Of a DNA stretch of 61,733 nucleotides, positions 15,803 to 25,388 are shown one piece after another. Numbering within the stretch: the stretch's first letter is position 1; each line of letters begins with the position of its first letter. The notes beneath the pieces were generated by a model that was given only the letters and a program-made list of their open reading frames with translations, did no database searches and was not told where the DNA came from. This DNA is from UBA7672 sp040398425 (GTDB lineage Bacteria; Pseudomonadota; Alphaproteobacteria; Caulobacterales; Hyphomonadaceae): positions 1 through 61,733 of the forward strand of contig JBBATZ010000017.1 in NCBI GenBank assembly GCA_040398425.1, given 5' to 3'. Both the position numbers and the translations under genes were made by a program.

Positions 15803-18800
15803 TAGTCTTTCTTCCAGCGCACAGCGAGCTTGGTGTCGCCATTGCCGTCAGCCGATGAGCTGATCGAAAGGCCGTCGGTCGGCTCCCATTCGACTTCCGC
15901 GCCGACCCCGCCCGATCCGCCCGCGCCGACCTGCAGGTAGACGTCTTCGGCGATGTATTTTCCGGCCGAGACCGACGCGATACCGTTCTCGGCGCCGAAG
16001 GTGACACGGTCGAGGCCTGTCGCCTTGCGCACAAGTCCGACTGGATCGAAGCCGGCCTGGCCGCCCGCGAGCTGGGCGAGACCGGCTGCAAGCTGAGCCG
16101 CCTCAAAGCCTGAGAGCTGCGTGACCGAACGACCGAACAGAACACGCGCAAGGATTTCGTCCTGCGGCAGGGCAGGTGAAGATTCGAGCACGAATTTCGG
16201 TTCGACCGGCGTACCACTGATGCGGACGCTGGCGGTGATGTCGGCGGTGCTGCGGTCTGCAGCGATGTCGATCCGCGCGAGGCGGATCGGACCGTTGAGG
16301 GTAATCGTGCCGGTGTCGAAGGCAAAGCGCCGGCCGGCGAGGTCGAGGTCGCCACGCACAAGCGTTGCCGTTCCCGCGATGGACGGATCGGAGACAGGGC
16401 CGGTGACGCGCAGGTTAGCGCCCCATTCCGTGTCGAGGCCCCGTCCGAAGACCATGATGCGGCGCGGGGCGGTAACTTGCAAATCGAGCTGAATTGGGCG
16501 CTGCCACGGCATGGATGTGGTGGTCTCGCCTGTATCTTCCGTAACCTGGTTCGGGAAGTTGACGCGGCGCAGGCCAGGAATGGTCGGGATCGCCTCGGAC
16601 GCAGACTGTTCGACCGAGATCCGCGCCTGCTGGATCGCAAACTTGCCCGTGAGGGCGATGTTCTCCTCGCCAATACGCATGGCGCCGTCACCGGAAAGGA
16701 TGACGAGCCGGTCGTCGCGGCCCAGCCCGCGAAGGTTATTGGCATTGAAGGTGACGCCGCCGTGTACATTGCCATTCCAGGTGATCGCGCCCTGAGCCGT
16801 AAGCGTGCCGCCTCTGCCATCATTGGCCTTGACGTCGGTTATGCGCGCAGAGTTCTGGTCGAATGCGCCGCGTACAGAGATGTCGCGCAGCGCGAGGCCG
16901 GTGTCGCCGTGCTCAAAGGCGCCGTCGGCCACGGTGATTGCGCCTTCGAGGGTGGGATGCGCCATGGTGCCGGTCGCGCGCAGGTTGGCATCGAGCACGC
17001 CACTCAGCGATTGACCTTCAGGTCCAAACAAAGCCCAGAGTTGTTCGGCCCGGCCATGCAATTCGACCTGCGACGTCATCTGCGCATCGGGGGCCAGTGA
17101 GATGGCAAAGCCTTCGCCGTCCATGACCGGTACGCGCGACGACGCCTTGAGATTGAAGCCTTTTCCTTCGCCGGATGATTCCGAGACAAGCACCCCATCG
17201 CGCAATGTGGAGGCGATGATCAGCGTTACAGGATCTGCAGTGACGCCGACGGGGTTGGCGTTGGCGACGGTGATACGAAGCTCTCCAGTGGCAGGCCCAG
17301 CGCCATTCGCGAAAGTGGCCGTCCCCGTCACCGTGCCGGCGATCGGCGTGATGCGGGCCAGGCGCGACAGGCCGCGCAGGTTGACGTTCTGCAGGGTGAT
17401 GTTGGCCGTTGCCATGCGCACTTCACTGGCGAGGTCGACATCGATATTGCCGCGCAGCGCCGTGAAGGCAGCGTCGAGCGACCAGCCAGCCGGTCCCTGT
17501 TTCCAAAGTGCGGGGCGCGATGTCTTGATCGGCAACTGGTCGACCGATCCGTCCAGCGTTGCATCACCCGCCCAGCTTTCGCCCTGACGTTTGCCAGTCG
17601 CGATGATGTTGAGATCGAGCGGTGCGCCGACCGAACCTCGCGCATGTGCTTCGACCGTGGCGCTGCCCCCTGACGCCTGTGCGTCGAACGATACGAGATC
17701 GAGACGTACGCTGGCGCTGCGCACATCCGTGAGTCGGCCGGTGATGTTGGCTGTCAATTCGCTGGCTACGCGGACAGTGCCACTCGCGGTTAGAGCGCCT
17801 TTCTCGATACCGGCAATGCCGGCAAGCGGTCCGCTGGCGGTGAAGGCGGCATTGAGGGCGCCATTGGAAAAGCCAAGACGCGAAGCGGCGAACTTCAGGT
17901 CGCCGAGGCTGCTTGTGAGGCGCTCGATACGCCAGTCGCCTTCACCCGCCTTGATGTCGCCGGAGGCGTTGAACGCGCCAAGCTCCGAGCGTCCGTTGAG
18001 CGCGAAGCGGCCGGTGACGGCTTCACCCAGGCGCGCTTCGGCGGTTCCGCCCAGGGCGCTTATGGTGACGCCGGCCGCGGTGACTGAAGCGTCGCGGAGG
18101 CGCATTTTTACGAGCGGCTGCTTCACCGTGCCGTTGACCTCGGCGTCGAAGGCGGCGGCTTCAATCCGGGCGCCGCCGAGATCGAGGCGGCGCTGTAGCG
18201 TTCCCGAAGCGCGACCAGCGATGCGGCCGGCATCCGTGATGCGCCCGGTCATGGTGGCGCGCAGGGCGGCGCCGATGATCGTTCCGGATTCGACGGCGAA
18301 GCGGCCATTGCTGACCACGCCATTCAGGGTCACGCGCGGCGAGGAGCCGGCGATTTCGGCTAGCGTGGCGTTTGAAGAGCTGACATTGCGACCTCCCAGG
18401 TCGGCGTTGATACGGATGGGCGCTGCCGTCGAGGTCTGTTTCACGCTCCAGCGGCCCTGCGCCGAACCCGAAACCGGAGCGATATCGGCGAGACGATTGA
18501 AGCGAGCGGTACCTTGCAGGTCCATTGCGCCGGTCTTCACACCATAGCTGCCACGCGCAGCGAGGGAGCCCGGGGCGCCTTCAATCTTTGCTCCGCTGAT
18601 CTCGATGAGGCCGCTGCGCAGGTTCATCTCGCCGCGAACAGCCGCCTTGTAATTTGCCGGCGTGAGGGAGCTCAGCGCATCGATCTTTCCTCCTTCGATG
18701 ACGGCGCCGGTGGCTTCCCATGTGACGCCGCTACGCTGGAATCCAAGCGTAAGTGGCGTGGTGATACGCTCGGCGCGACCCGATGGCCACGTCATGCCAT

Positions 18801-19944
18801 TGGCGATGACATTGCCTTTCCAGTCGATGCCGGTGAGTCCAAACGTAAGCGGGCCCGTCGCGTCGACACGGCCGGAGAGCGGTGGCGCGACGGTGGCCAG
18901 ATCGACATTCGTGGCAGTGAGACCCATCGCGATCGGCATGTCCCATGTGGTGTAGTCATACTGTGTCGTTGCTTCGACGATACCTGAGGGGGCCGTGACG
19001 CGTAGCAGGGTAGGGGCTTTGGCGAGGTCAGCGAGTTCGGCTTCGCCATGCAGGTCGATCTGCGCGCCTGTGCGTTTGGCGACTTCTGCGAGCATGGGCC
19101 AACGCCCGGGCATGAGCTGTGCGTCAAGTACGGCCTTGTCGCCTTTGCGCGCAAGGCGGAAGCTGGCGACGCTGTCGGTGCCGAAGTTGAGATTGCCCTT
19201 GGTCGTGAAGGTCTGCAGCGTGCCCGCGACGTCGGCGGTGAGCGCGACGGGCTGGTCTCCGGGCGCTTGCAGGACGGCTGCGATGAGGCCGCCTGCTGGC
19301 CCCGACAGATTGGCCGCACCCTTTACTCCGTCCGCTGTCGTCCATTCGGCCGAGATGTCCGCCTTGTCGGCGGGGCCGGAAACCGGCGAGAGGACCATGC
19401 GCGAAAAGCCGGATCCGTCGCGCTGGATCGCCGCGCCGCCATCGATGCGATAGCGCGCTTCGATGCCGATGACGGGTTCGGCGAGGTGGAGGTCATTGAC
19501 CGCGACCTTGTCGAGGCGAAGCCCGATATCGGGTGCCGGAGCATTCTCATCCGGCTGGTTCGCCAGCAGAGGTTTGCGCACGACATCGACGGTGTGAACC
19601 TCGATCGACTGGATTTCGAGCTGGCCACCGAACAATGCCGTTGGCGTCCACTCGATACGTGCATCCCTGGCGCGGAGCCAGACGCCCTCATCGTCCACCA
19701 GCGCGATGTCAGCCAGCGTTGCGGCCTGCAGCGGGTCGCCCTTGAGGCCGGAAAGACGCAGCGTGCCGAACGGTCCGACCTTCCGGCCATCTACTTGCGA
19801 CAGGATGAAGGCGCGCCCGCCATCGCTGGTGATCCAGAAGCGCAGCGCGACCGCGCTCGCCGCAAGAAGCGCCACCATGATCATCAGACCGAGCGCGACA
19901 CGCAGCCAGATAGGATATCGTCTGCGTCTCTTTGCGCGTTCCAT
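15799..19944 (-). CDS. tamB: Translocation and assembly module subunit TamB
   Basis: A very long inner-membrane-anchored periplasmic protein, 1381 residues. A single N-terminal helix (about 10-32, preceded by basic KRRRRYP) anchors it. The rest is the repetitive beta-taco rod of the AsmA/TamB group, rich in Gly, Ala, Val and Thr. The conserved DUF490/TamB C-terminal domain occupies roughly the last 350 residues (for example FGRSVTQLSGFEAAQLA). It bridges the periplasm to TamA and is linked to phospholipid transport and outer-membrane protein assembly. Its ATG overlaps the tamA stop, so the two are coupled. Confidence 0.95.
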   Translation of the reverse strand: MERAKRRRRYPIWLRVALGLMIMVALLAASAVALRFWITSDGGRAFILSQVDGRKVGPFGTLRLSGLKGDPLQAATLADIALVDDEGVWLRARDARIEWTPTALFGGQLEIQSIEVHTVDVVRKPLLANQPDENAPAPDIGLRLDKVAVNDLHLAEPVIGIEARYRIDGGAAIQRDGSGFSRMVLSPVSGPADKADISAEWTTADGVKGAANLSGPAGGLIAAVLQAPGDQPVALTADVAGTLQTFTTKGNLNFGTDSVASFRLARKGDKAVLDAQLMPGRWPMLAEVAKRTGAQIDLHGEAELADLAKAPTLLRVTAPSGIVEATTQYDYTTWDMPIAMGLTATNVDLATVAPPLSGRVDATGPLTFGLTGIDWKGNVIANGMTWPSGRAERITTPLTLGFQRSGVTWEATGAVIEGGKIDALSSLTPANYKAAVRGEMNLRSGLIEISGAKIEGAPGSLAARGSYGVKTGAMDLQGTARFNRLADIAPVSGSAQGRWSVKQTSTAAPIRINADLGGRNVSSSNATLAEIAGSSPRVTLNGVVSNGRFAVESGTIIGAALRATMTGRITDAGRIAGRASGTLQRRLDLGGARIEAAAFDAEVNGTVKQPLVKMRLRDASVTAAGVTISALGGTAEARLGEAVTGRFALNGRSELGAFNASGDIKAGEGDWRIERLTSSLGDLKFAASRLGFSNGALNAAFTASGPLAGIAGIEKGALTASGTVRVASELTANITGRLTDVRSASVRLDLVSFDAQASGGSATVEAHARGSVGAPLDLNIIATGKRQGESWAGDATLDGSVDQLPIKTSRPALWKQGPAGWSLDAAFTALRGNIDVDLASEVRMATANITLQNVNLRGLSRLARITPIAGTVTGTATFANGAGPATGELRITVANANPVGVTADPVTLIIASTLRDGVLVSESSGEGKGFNLKASSRVPVMDGEGFAISLAPDAQMTSQVELHGRAEQLWALFGPEGQSLSGVLDANLRATGTMAHPTLEGAITVADGAFEHGDTGLALRDISVRGAFDQNSARITDVKANDGRGGTLTAQGAITWNGNVHGGVTFNANNLRGLGRDDRLVILSGDGAMRIGEENIALTGKFAIQQARISVEQSASEAIPTIPGLRRVNFPNQVTEDTGETTTSMPWQRPIQLDLQVTAPRRIMVFGRGLDTEWGANLRVTGPVSDPSIAGTATLVRGDLDLAGRRFAFDTGTITLNGPIRLARIDIAADRSTADITASVRISGTPVEPKFVLESSPALPQDEILARVLFGRSVTQLSGFEAAQLAAGLAQLAGGQAGFDPVGLVRKATGLDRVTFGAENGIASVSAGKYIAEDVYLQVGAGGSGGVGAEVEWEPTDGLSISSSADGNGDTKLAVRWKKDY

Positions 19945-21797
19945 CAGAAGGCCTGTCCGATGGAAATATACATCTGGAAGTCGGCGTCGCCTGTTTCCTT
20001 GTTCAGCGGAACTGCAATATCCGCACGGAGCGGGCCGAACGCCGTGTAGTAGCGCAGACCCACGCCCGTGCCGAAGCGCATGGCGTCGATTGGCGGTTCA
20101 ACGTTGGAGCCGGCGGCACCGCCATCGAGGAAGGCGACGAAGCCGAACGTGTCTGTCCAGCGGTAGCGGACCTCGGCCGAGACTTCGACAAGCGAACGGC
20201 CTCCCGCGAGTTGCGCGAGCGCATCGCGCGGCGAGAGCGACTGGTATTCGTAACCGCGTACCGAGCCGCCGCCGCCAGCGAAGAACAGGCGGTCAGGCGG
20301 CGCGCCGTTCGGGCCGGCGATCGTACCGAGGCGGCCGCGCACGGCGCCGATAAAATCCTTGGTACCGAAATCCGAGTACAGGCTGGCTTCGCCGCTGAGC
20401 TTGGTAAAGGCGATGTTGGTGTCGCCCCAGGTGAAGCCGGGCTCGACCGTGACGCGGGCGCGGACGCCGTTTACCGGGTCGAGGATGTCCTTGACGCCGA
20501 CATACTCGGCCGTGCCCATGCCTGAGATGATGTAGACATCGCGATGGCCTGTCCCGGTGGCGCGTCCCCGCGCATCGAGAATGCTCGCGAAGCCAGCTTC
20601 GACGCCGAGCGATCCGCGTACGCGGGGCGAGAGTTGTTCCTCGAGCGTCGCCGAGACGTTGGCGCCGGACTGGTCGAAGGCGTCGGTCTCGAAACCCTCG
20701 ATCTCGGTGGCGAGCTCGAGGGTGCGGCCGTACTTGCCGATGTGCGGCAAGCGATAGGACGCGCCGATGCGGCGTTCCAGCGTCGCGATCTGTCCCGTGA
20801 CGGCGACGGTATCGCCCCAGCCGCTCCAGTTGCGCAACTGCCATTCCGCGTCGAGGCCGTAGCCATCGCTGGTGGAGGTTGAAGCGCCGATGGCGATCGT
20901 ACGGCGCTCGCGCTCCTTGAGTTCGACGACCACATCGCGGTTCGTTTCCGTCTGTCCGTCGACAGTCGGCGCTGCGTTGAGTTGGACGGACGTGGCGGAG
21001 AAAAGTCCGGTTTCTGCGAGGCGTCCGCGAAACTCGTCGAGGCGTTGCGGCGTGACGCGCTCCCCTTCCTTCCAGGGGCGAAGCTTGTCGATGAACGCTT
21101 CCTGCGTGTCGCCAAGGCCGGAGACAGCAAGTTTGCCGAACGACGCGCGCAAGCCGGGGCGGAGGCGGAATTCGATCTCGATCGTCCCGGCCTTGGCGTC
21201 AGCCAGCGCATCGACGGGATCGCCTTTGGCATCTGGATAACCGGCGGCGCGCAGGCGCGCGACGAGCGCATCGCCGGTCTCGATCACAGGTTGCGCGCGC
21301 GCGGGCACGCCGGTCTCGATCGGTGCGAGCAGCGTATCGAGTTCGGTGATGGTGGCCTGATCGGGTGTCACGCCGATATAAGCGATGCGGCGCGCGGCAT
21401 AGATGAAGAGGGGGCCGGGCGTGACACGAACACCACGGCTGAAGGTGTTCTGGCCTTCGGCGAAAGGGGTTACTTCCGCCTGATAGTAGCCCTCGGATTC
21501 CATCACAGTCGTGACGATGGCGGCGGCGCGCTCTGCCTGGCGACGGGCGTCGAACAGGGTTTCTGGAACTGCTTCTTCGCGCTGCAGTCCCTTGACCCGT
21601 TCGGCGACGGCGTCCGGGGCGCCTTCAACTGGAACTCGTCCGGCTGCGGACGATCCAGGCTGAACCAGTTGGGGTTGATCCTGCTGGTTCGGCTCATCCT
21701 GAGCGACCGCAGGAGAGGCAAACAGCGCGCAGGCGCTCAGAGCCAGGACCACAAGGGTCCGGCTGGCTTGGCCCCATGCTGGTCCGCCGAACGCCAT
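19944..21797 (-). CDS. tamA: Outer-membrane assembly factor TamA (Omp85 family)
   Basis: The Omp85 partner of TamB in the outer membrane, 617 residues from the start chosen at 21797. That start gives a good signal peptide ending in FASPAVAQ; upstream starts at 21863-21866 would add a non-signal leader. POTRA domains span about 60-240. The C-terminal 16-strand barrel includes the GGGGSVRGYEYQSLSP loop characteristic of the family, and the chain ends in GQAF with a terminal Phe. tamB follows with a one-base overlap. Confidence 0.93.
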   Translation of the reverse strand: MAFGGPAWGQASRTLVVLALSACALFASPAVAQDEPNQQDQPQLVQPGSSAAGRVPVEGAPDAVAERVKGLQREEAVPETLFDARRQAERAAAIVTTVMESEGYYQAEVTPFAEGQNTFSRGVRVTPGPLFIYAARRIAYIGVTPDQATITELDTLLAPIETGVPARAQPVIETGDALVARLRAAGYPDAKGDPVDALADAKAGTIEIEFRLRPGLRASFGKLAVSGLGDTQEAFIDKLRPWKEGERVTPQRLDEFRGRLAETGLFSATSVQLNAAPTVDGQTETNRDVVVELKERERRTIAIGASTSTSDGYGLDAEWQLRNWSGWGDTVAVTGQIATLERRIGASYRLPHIGKYGRTLELATEIEGFETDAFDQSGANVSATLEEQLSPRVRGSLGVEAGFASILDARGRATGTGHRDVYIISGMGTAEYVGVKDILDPVNGVRARVTVEPGFTWGDTNIAFTKLSGEASLYSDFGTKDFIGAVRGRLGTIAGPNGAPPDRLFFAGGGGSVRGYEYQSLSPRDALAQLAGGRSLVEVSAEVRYRWTDTFGFVAFLDGGAAGSNVEPPIDAMRFGTGVGLRYYTAFGPLRADIAVPLNKETGDADFQMYISIGQAF

Positions 21798-21936
21798 AAG
21801 CACACTCAACGCTGCATCCCCAGCGGGGTTGCCATTTACCGAGATCACTTGCTCAGCAAGCATCACGCCGCGGCATTCTCATGGCGGCGCTGGGATTCAC
21901 CATTTTGGCGAAACTTCGCGGGGATAGCGCCAGGGC

Positions 21937-23085
21937 TCAGGCCGCGGCGAAATAACCGGCCAGCAGGCGGTAATATATCCGGCAGAGTGTTTCGATTTCG
22001 TCGACCGGGATGTTCTCGTCGACCTTGTGCGCCATCTCATTGCGCACGCCGAGTTCCGCCACCGGGCACACGTCCTTGATATAGCGTGCGTCCGAAGTGC
22101 CCCCGCCGGTGGTAAGGTCTGGTTTACGACCTGTCTCCGCCTCGACCGCGGCTACGACGAGATCGGTAAATTTGCCTGGCTGCGTGTAGAAGGCCTCGCC
22201 GGTCACACGCATGTCCAGTGAGAGCGTCACGCCATCGCGACCGGCGCCGATCAGTTGAGGCAGGCGCGCCATCAGGTCAGCGCCGGTGTGGTTCGGATTG
22301 AAGCGGATATTGAACTTCGCAATAGCCTGCGCCGGGATAACATTGTGCGCAGCGTTGCCGACGTCGATCGTGGTGATCTCGAGGTTCGATGGCTGGAAAC
22401 CGGGGCTGCCATTGTCGAGCTTGATCTCGCGCAGTTTCTGCAGCGCATCGAGCAGCACGGGCATCGGATTCGCTGATTTTTCCGGGTAGGCGGCATGGCC
22501 CTGCTTGCCAACGGCCTTGAGCACGGCGTTGAGCGAGCCACGTCGACCGTTCTTCACGATGTCGGCGATGCGATTCTCTGACGTCGGCTCGCCAACGATG
22601 CAGTGGTCCAGCACCTCACCATCGGCGATGACGGCGGGAAGCAGGCGGCGTGTGCCATGCAAGCCTGGGCCTTCTTCGTCGCCGGTGATCAGCAGCGAGA
22701 TCGATCCCAGCGGTCTGCCATGATCGGCGATGTAGCGTGCGGAGGCGCTGACGAAGGCCGCGATCGCGCCCTTCATGTCCGACGTACCGCGGCCGTACAT
22801 CACGCCATCGCGAATTTCGGCGCCGAAAGGATCGACGGTCCAGCCAGCCGTATCGCCCACGGGCACCACGTCCGTATGACCCGCGAAGCAAAGGTTGGGG
22901 GCCGCGCCGCCCAGACGCGCATAAAGATTATCCACGCCGTCGAAGGGGTATCGCTTGGTGCGGAACCCAAGCGATTCCAGCGCATCGGCAAGAACATCCT
23001 GCGCCCCATCGTGACAGGGATTGACGGTCTGCTGGCGGATCAGGGCCTGTGCGAGGCTGATGGGGTCGTGCAGGGCATCGGTCAT
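21937..23085 (-). CDS. dapE: Succinyl-diaminopimelate desuccinylase
   Basis: A zinc enzyme of the lysine/meso-diaminopimelate pathway that removes succinate from N-succinyl-LL-DAP. It has 382 residues, normal for the M20 family. Metal ligands and catalytic residues are seen in FAGHTDVVPVGD, YGRGTSDMKGAIA and TGDEEGPGLHGT. The dimerisation domain is in the middle, and the last ligand lies in the C-terminal NEMAHKVDENIP region. It is upstream of tamA in the same direction (a gap of about 140 bases) and divergent from the OmpA-domain gene. Confidence 0.96.
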   Translation of the reverse strand: MTDALHDPISLAQALIRQQTVNPCHDGAQDVLADALESLGFRTKRYPFDGVDNLYARLGGAAPNLCFAGHTDVVPVGDTAGWTVDPFGAEIRDGVMYGRGTSDMKGAIAAFVSASARYIADHGRPLGSISLLITGDEEGPGLHGTRRLLPAVIADGEVLDHCIVGEPTSENRIADIVKNGRRGSLNAVLKAVGKQGHAAYPEKSANPMPVLLDALQKLREIKLDNGSPGFQPSNLEITTIDVGNAAHNVIPAQAIAKFNIRFNPNHTGADLMARLPQLIGAGRDGVTLSLDMRVTGEAFYTQPGKFTDLVVAAVEAETGRKPDLTTGGGTSDARYIKDVCPVAELGVRNEMAHKVDENIPVDEIETLCRIYYRLLAGYFAAA

Positions 23086-23255
23086 TCCGGCGGTTTAGCT
23101 TGCTCCGCCCTGACTGGGAAGGAAGAGAAGAGGAGCCAGGACACCGGCATTACCGGATCGCCATTCTGTTTTGCTTGCCCGTTCGCAGCTTGGACGGATA
23201 GGATAGTTAACAGCGCGGGATTTCAGAGAAACCACCCTGCGCGTTCGAGGAGGCG

Positions 23256-25364
23256 ATGAGCGATTCCCGCTCCTTCCGCGATGCATTCAGCCGGGGCAAT
23301 GCGCCGGCGCGTGACGGACTTGGCAGCGCGCCGGACAAGTTCCGGAAGAAAGCGGCAGGGTCCTCCAAGGATGCGTTCAAGACGGCTAGTGTAGCCGCGT
23401 CGGCAGGAAGTGGCGATGCTTTCGCGCGCCAGGCGAAGCCGACGAAACTGCTTCTCGGTAAAGGGTCTATGGTGCGCCCGCAACCGGGCTTGCCCCCGCC
23501 AGCGACCCCGGCAGGCGTGAAGCTCGGCCAGCCCGCGGCGCCGAAACCGGCTTTGGCGAAACAGCCCAAGATGGCGATGGGAAAAACTCCGATCGGCAAG
23601 CCGGAAAAAATCGCAAGACCACAAAAAATAGCTGCCTCGATCCCGCCGAAGGCCATGGTCAAGCCGGACCAAGGCAGTGACGCAAAGCCGGCCCACAATC
23701 CGTTTGGCCGGAAGGACGCCAGGGTCCAGCGCCAGAAGCCGCTGGTACCTGCCGCGTCCGCAGGTCCGTCCCCCGCGATGATCCGGCCAACGACGAAAGC
23801 CGGCGCCTCGTCGATTCCAAAACCCAACAAGACGCAGACGCCCCCGCGGGCATACAAGACTACTTCCAGCGATCCGATCCGCCGCGACACTCCCGCGCCG
23901 GTCGACTTGCCGGCAAAGTCTGAAGAAGTGCAGGCAGACACGGCACGCGCGCCGCTGCAGATCGTGGCCAACAAGTCAGTGCTCGATCACACCGGTTTCA
24001 GGAAATTTCGGCGGGCCGCACGATCGAGCTCGCTTGTTCTGGTGTCCGGGACCGCGGCCGATGCCATTGCCTCGCCAGATCCCCATGATCTGGCGGCGCC
24101 TGACGCCGAGGCAGAGAGTTTAACGACCACAGTGGTTGATGATCCGTATGCGCCAGTGACGACAAAGCCGTTAGAGCCTTCGGTGAGTCCCTCCAGTGCG
24201 GGGCCGGCCACCGAAGGCGCGACGGCATCTGCAGGTGGCGAGGGCCCTCCGCCAGCCGCGCCTTCCAAGCCCGCGGAACCAGCTGGTCCTGCGACCCCGC
24301 CTGAGGCCGCTGCGGAGAAGCCGGTCGAAGTCGTTGAGCCAATCGTGGAGCCGCCACAGTCCGAGCCCTATGATACGGCATCTGTGCCGGCGGATCAGCT
24401 TGAGGCGGGGCCAAGGCGCAAAGGACGCGCAGGCACTGCCGCTGCCGTCGAGACTGCTTGGCAGGAGGTGGCGGGCAGCCAGGCGCGCGAAGCGCAACCG
24501 GCCGCTGCCGTCCTGCGCAAAATGGAGACCGCACCTGTGGCCGGATACTGGGGTGGGGCAGCTGCGGGCGCGAAGTCTGCGCTGAGCAAAAGGGGCTTTA
24601 ATCGGGACGATGTTTTCGGCGTCGTCTTCGGCATCGCTGTTCTGGCCTTCATGCTGCTGTGGTTTGTACGCGGACGAGGCGAAGAAACGCCTGCGGGCGA
24701 CCTACTGGCGACGCCGCAATCCATGACGGGTCAATCGCTTGCTGCGATGCCGCCACCTGCACCGGCCCCGCGGGTCGATCCGTTTGGTGATGCGCCTGTC
24801 AATCTGAAGCCGACCGGCCCTATCATCGAAGCGATGCCCGTTGTACCGCCTGCCGCTGATCCGAAGGTCGCCGGTGTTGTGCCGTCCGCCGCGACACCGG
24901 CCCCGGCCACGCCCCCCCCTGTGACTACGTCGCCGGCGGTTATCGCCGCGATCCCTCCGGCCGCGATACCGATCGCGGAGCGCAAGATGCATGCGTGGTT
25001 CTGCACGGCGTCGAGCCGGATGACCAAGGCGTCGCGCACGGAGCTCAAGGGCCAGTTGGCGACGTTCGAGGACGTGTTCGAGGGCAAGGAGTTGATCGTG
25101 CGCGGCTACGCTGACACGCGCGGGTCGAGCGAGCTGAACGTCGATCTCGGCGCGCGACGCGCGCAGACGGTTGCGGATTACCTGACCGCACGTGGGCTCA
25201 GCGTCGTCGACGTGCAGGGTATTGGCGAGCTGAACGGTCTCGATGACAATCAGAACTGCCCGAACCAGCGCCGCGTCGATGTGTGGGTCAAGGGCGGTCC
25301 GGCCGAGTCGCCTAGCCGCGAGTGCACGCCCGAGCCTGAGGCGGCAGCGCTGATCTGCGGCTAG
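23256..25364 (+). CDS. Inner-membrane protein with long disordered cytoplasmic part and OmpA-like domain
   Basis: A 702-residue protein of unknown role. There is no signal peptide. Residues 1-450 are low-complexity, rich in Ala, Pro, Lys and Ser, strongly basic in the first 200 and more acidic/Pro-rich later. A single membrane helix follows at about 453-473 (VFGVVFGIAVLAFMLLWFV), then a Pro/Ala linker. A C-terminal OmpA/MotB-type peptidoglycan-binding domain (about 577-690) has the YADTRGSSELN and RRAQTV motifs. The predicted topology is cytoplasm-membrane-cell wall, as in MotB- or TssL-like proteins. It could tether a cytoplasmic partner to the wall. It starts with a very close AGGAGG ribosome site. 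Confidence 0.8.
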   Translation: MSDSRSFRDAFSRGNAPARDGLGSAPDKFRKKAAGSSKDAFKTASVAASAGSGDAFARQAKPTKLLLGKGSMVRPQPGLPPPATPAGVKLGQPAAPKPALAKQPKMAMGKTPIGKPEKIARPQKIAASIPPKAMVKPDQGSDAKPAHNPFGRKDARVQRQKPLVPAASAGPSPAMIRPTTKAGASSIPKPNKTQTPPRAYKTTSSDPIRRDTPAPVDLPAKSEEVQADTARAPLQIVANKSVLDHTGFRKFRRAARSSSLVLVSGTAADAIASPDPHDLAAPDAEAESLTTTVVDDPYAPVTTKPLEPSVSPSSAGPATEGATASAGGEGPPPAAPSKPAEPAGPATPPEAAAEKPVEVVEPIVEPPQSEPYDTASVPADQLEAGPRRKGRAGTAAAVETAWQEVAGSQAREAQPAAAVLRKMETAPVAGYWGGAAAGAKSALSKRGFNRDDVFGVVFGIAVLAFMLLWFVRGRGEETPAGDLLATPQSMTGQSLAAMPPPAPAPRVDPFGDAPVNLKPTGPIIEAMPVVPPAADPKVAGVVPSAATPAPATPPPVTTSPAVIAAIPPAAIPIAERKMHAWFCTASSRMTKASRTELKGQLATFEDVFEGKELIVRGYADTRGSSELNVDLGARRAQTVADYLTARGLSVVDVQGIGELNGLDDNQNCPNQRRVDVWVKGGPAESPSRECTPEPEAAALICG

Positions 25365-25388
25365 GCCTCATCTGCGTATGGGGCAGCG

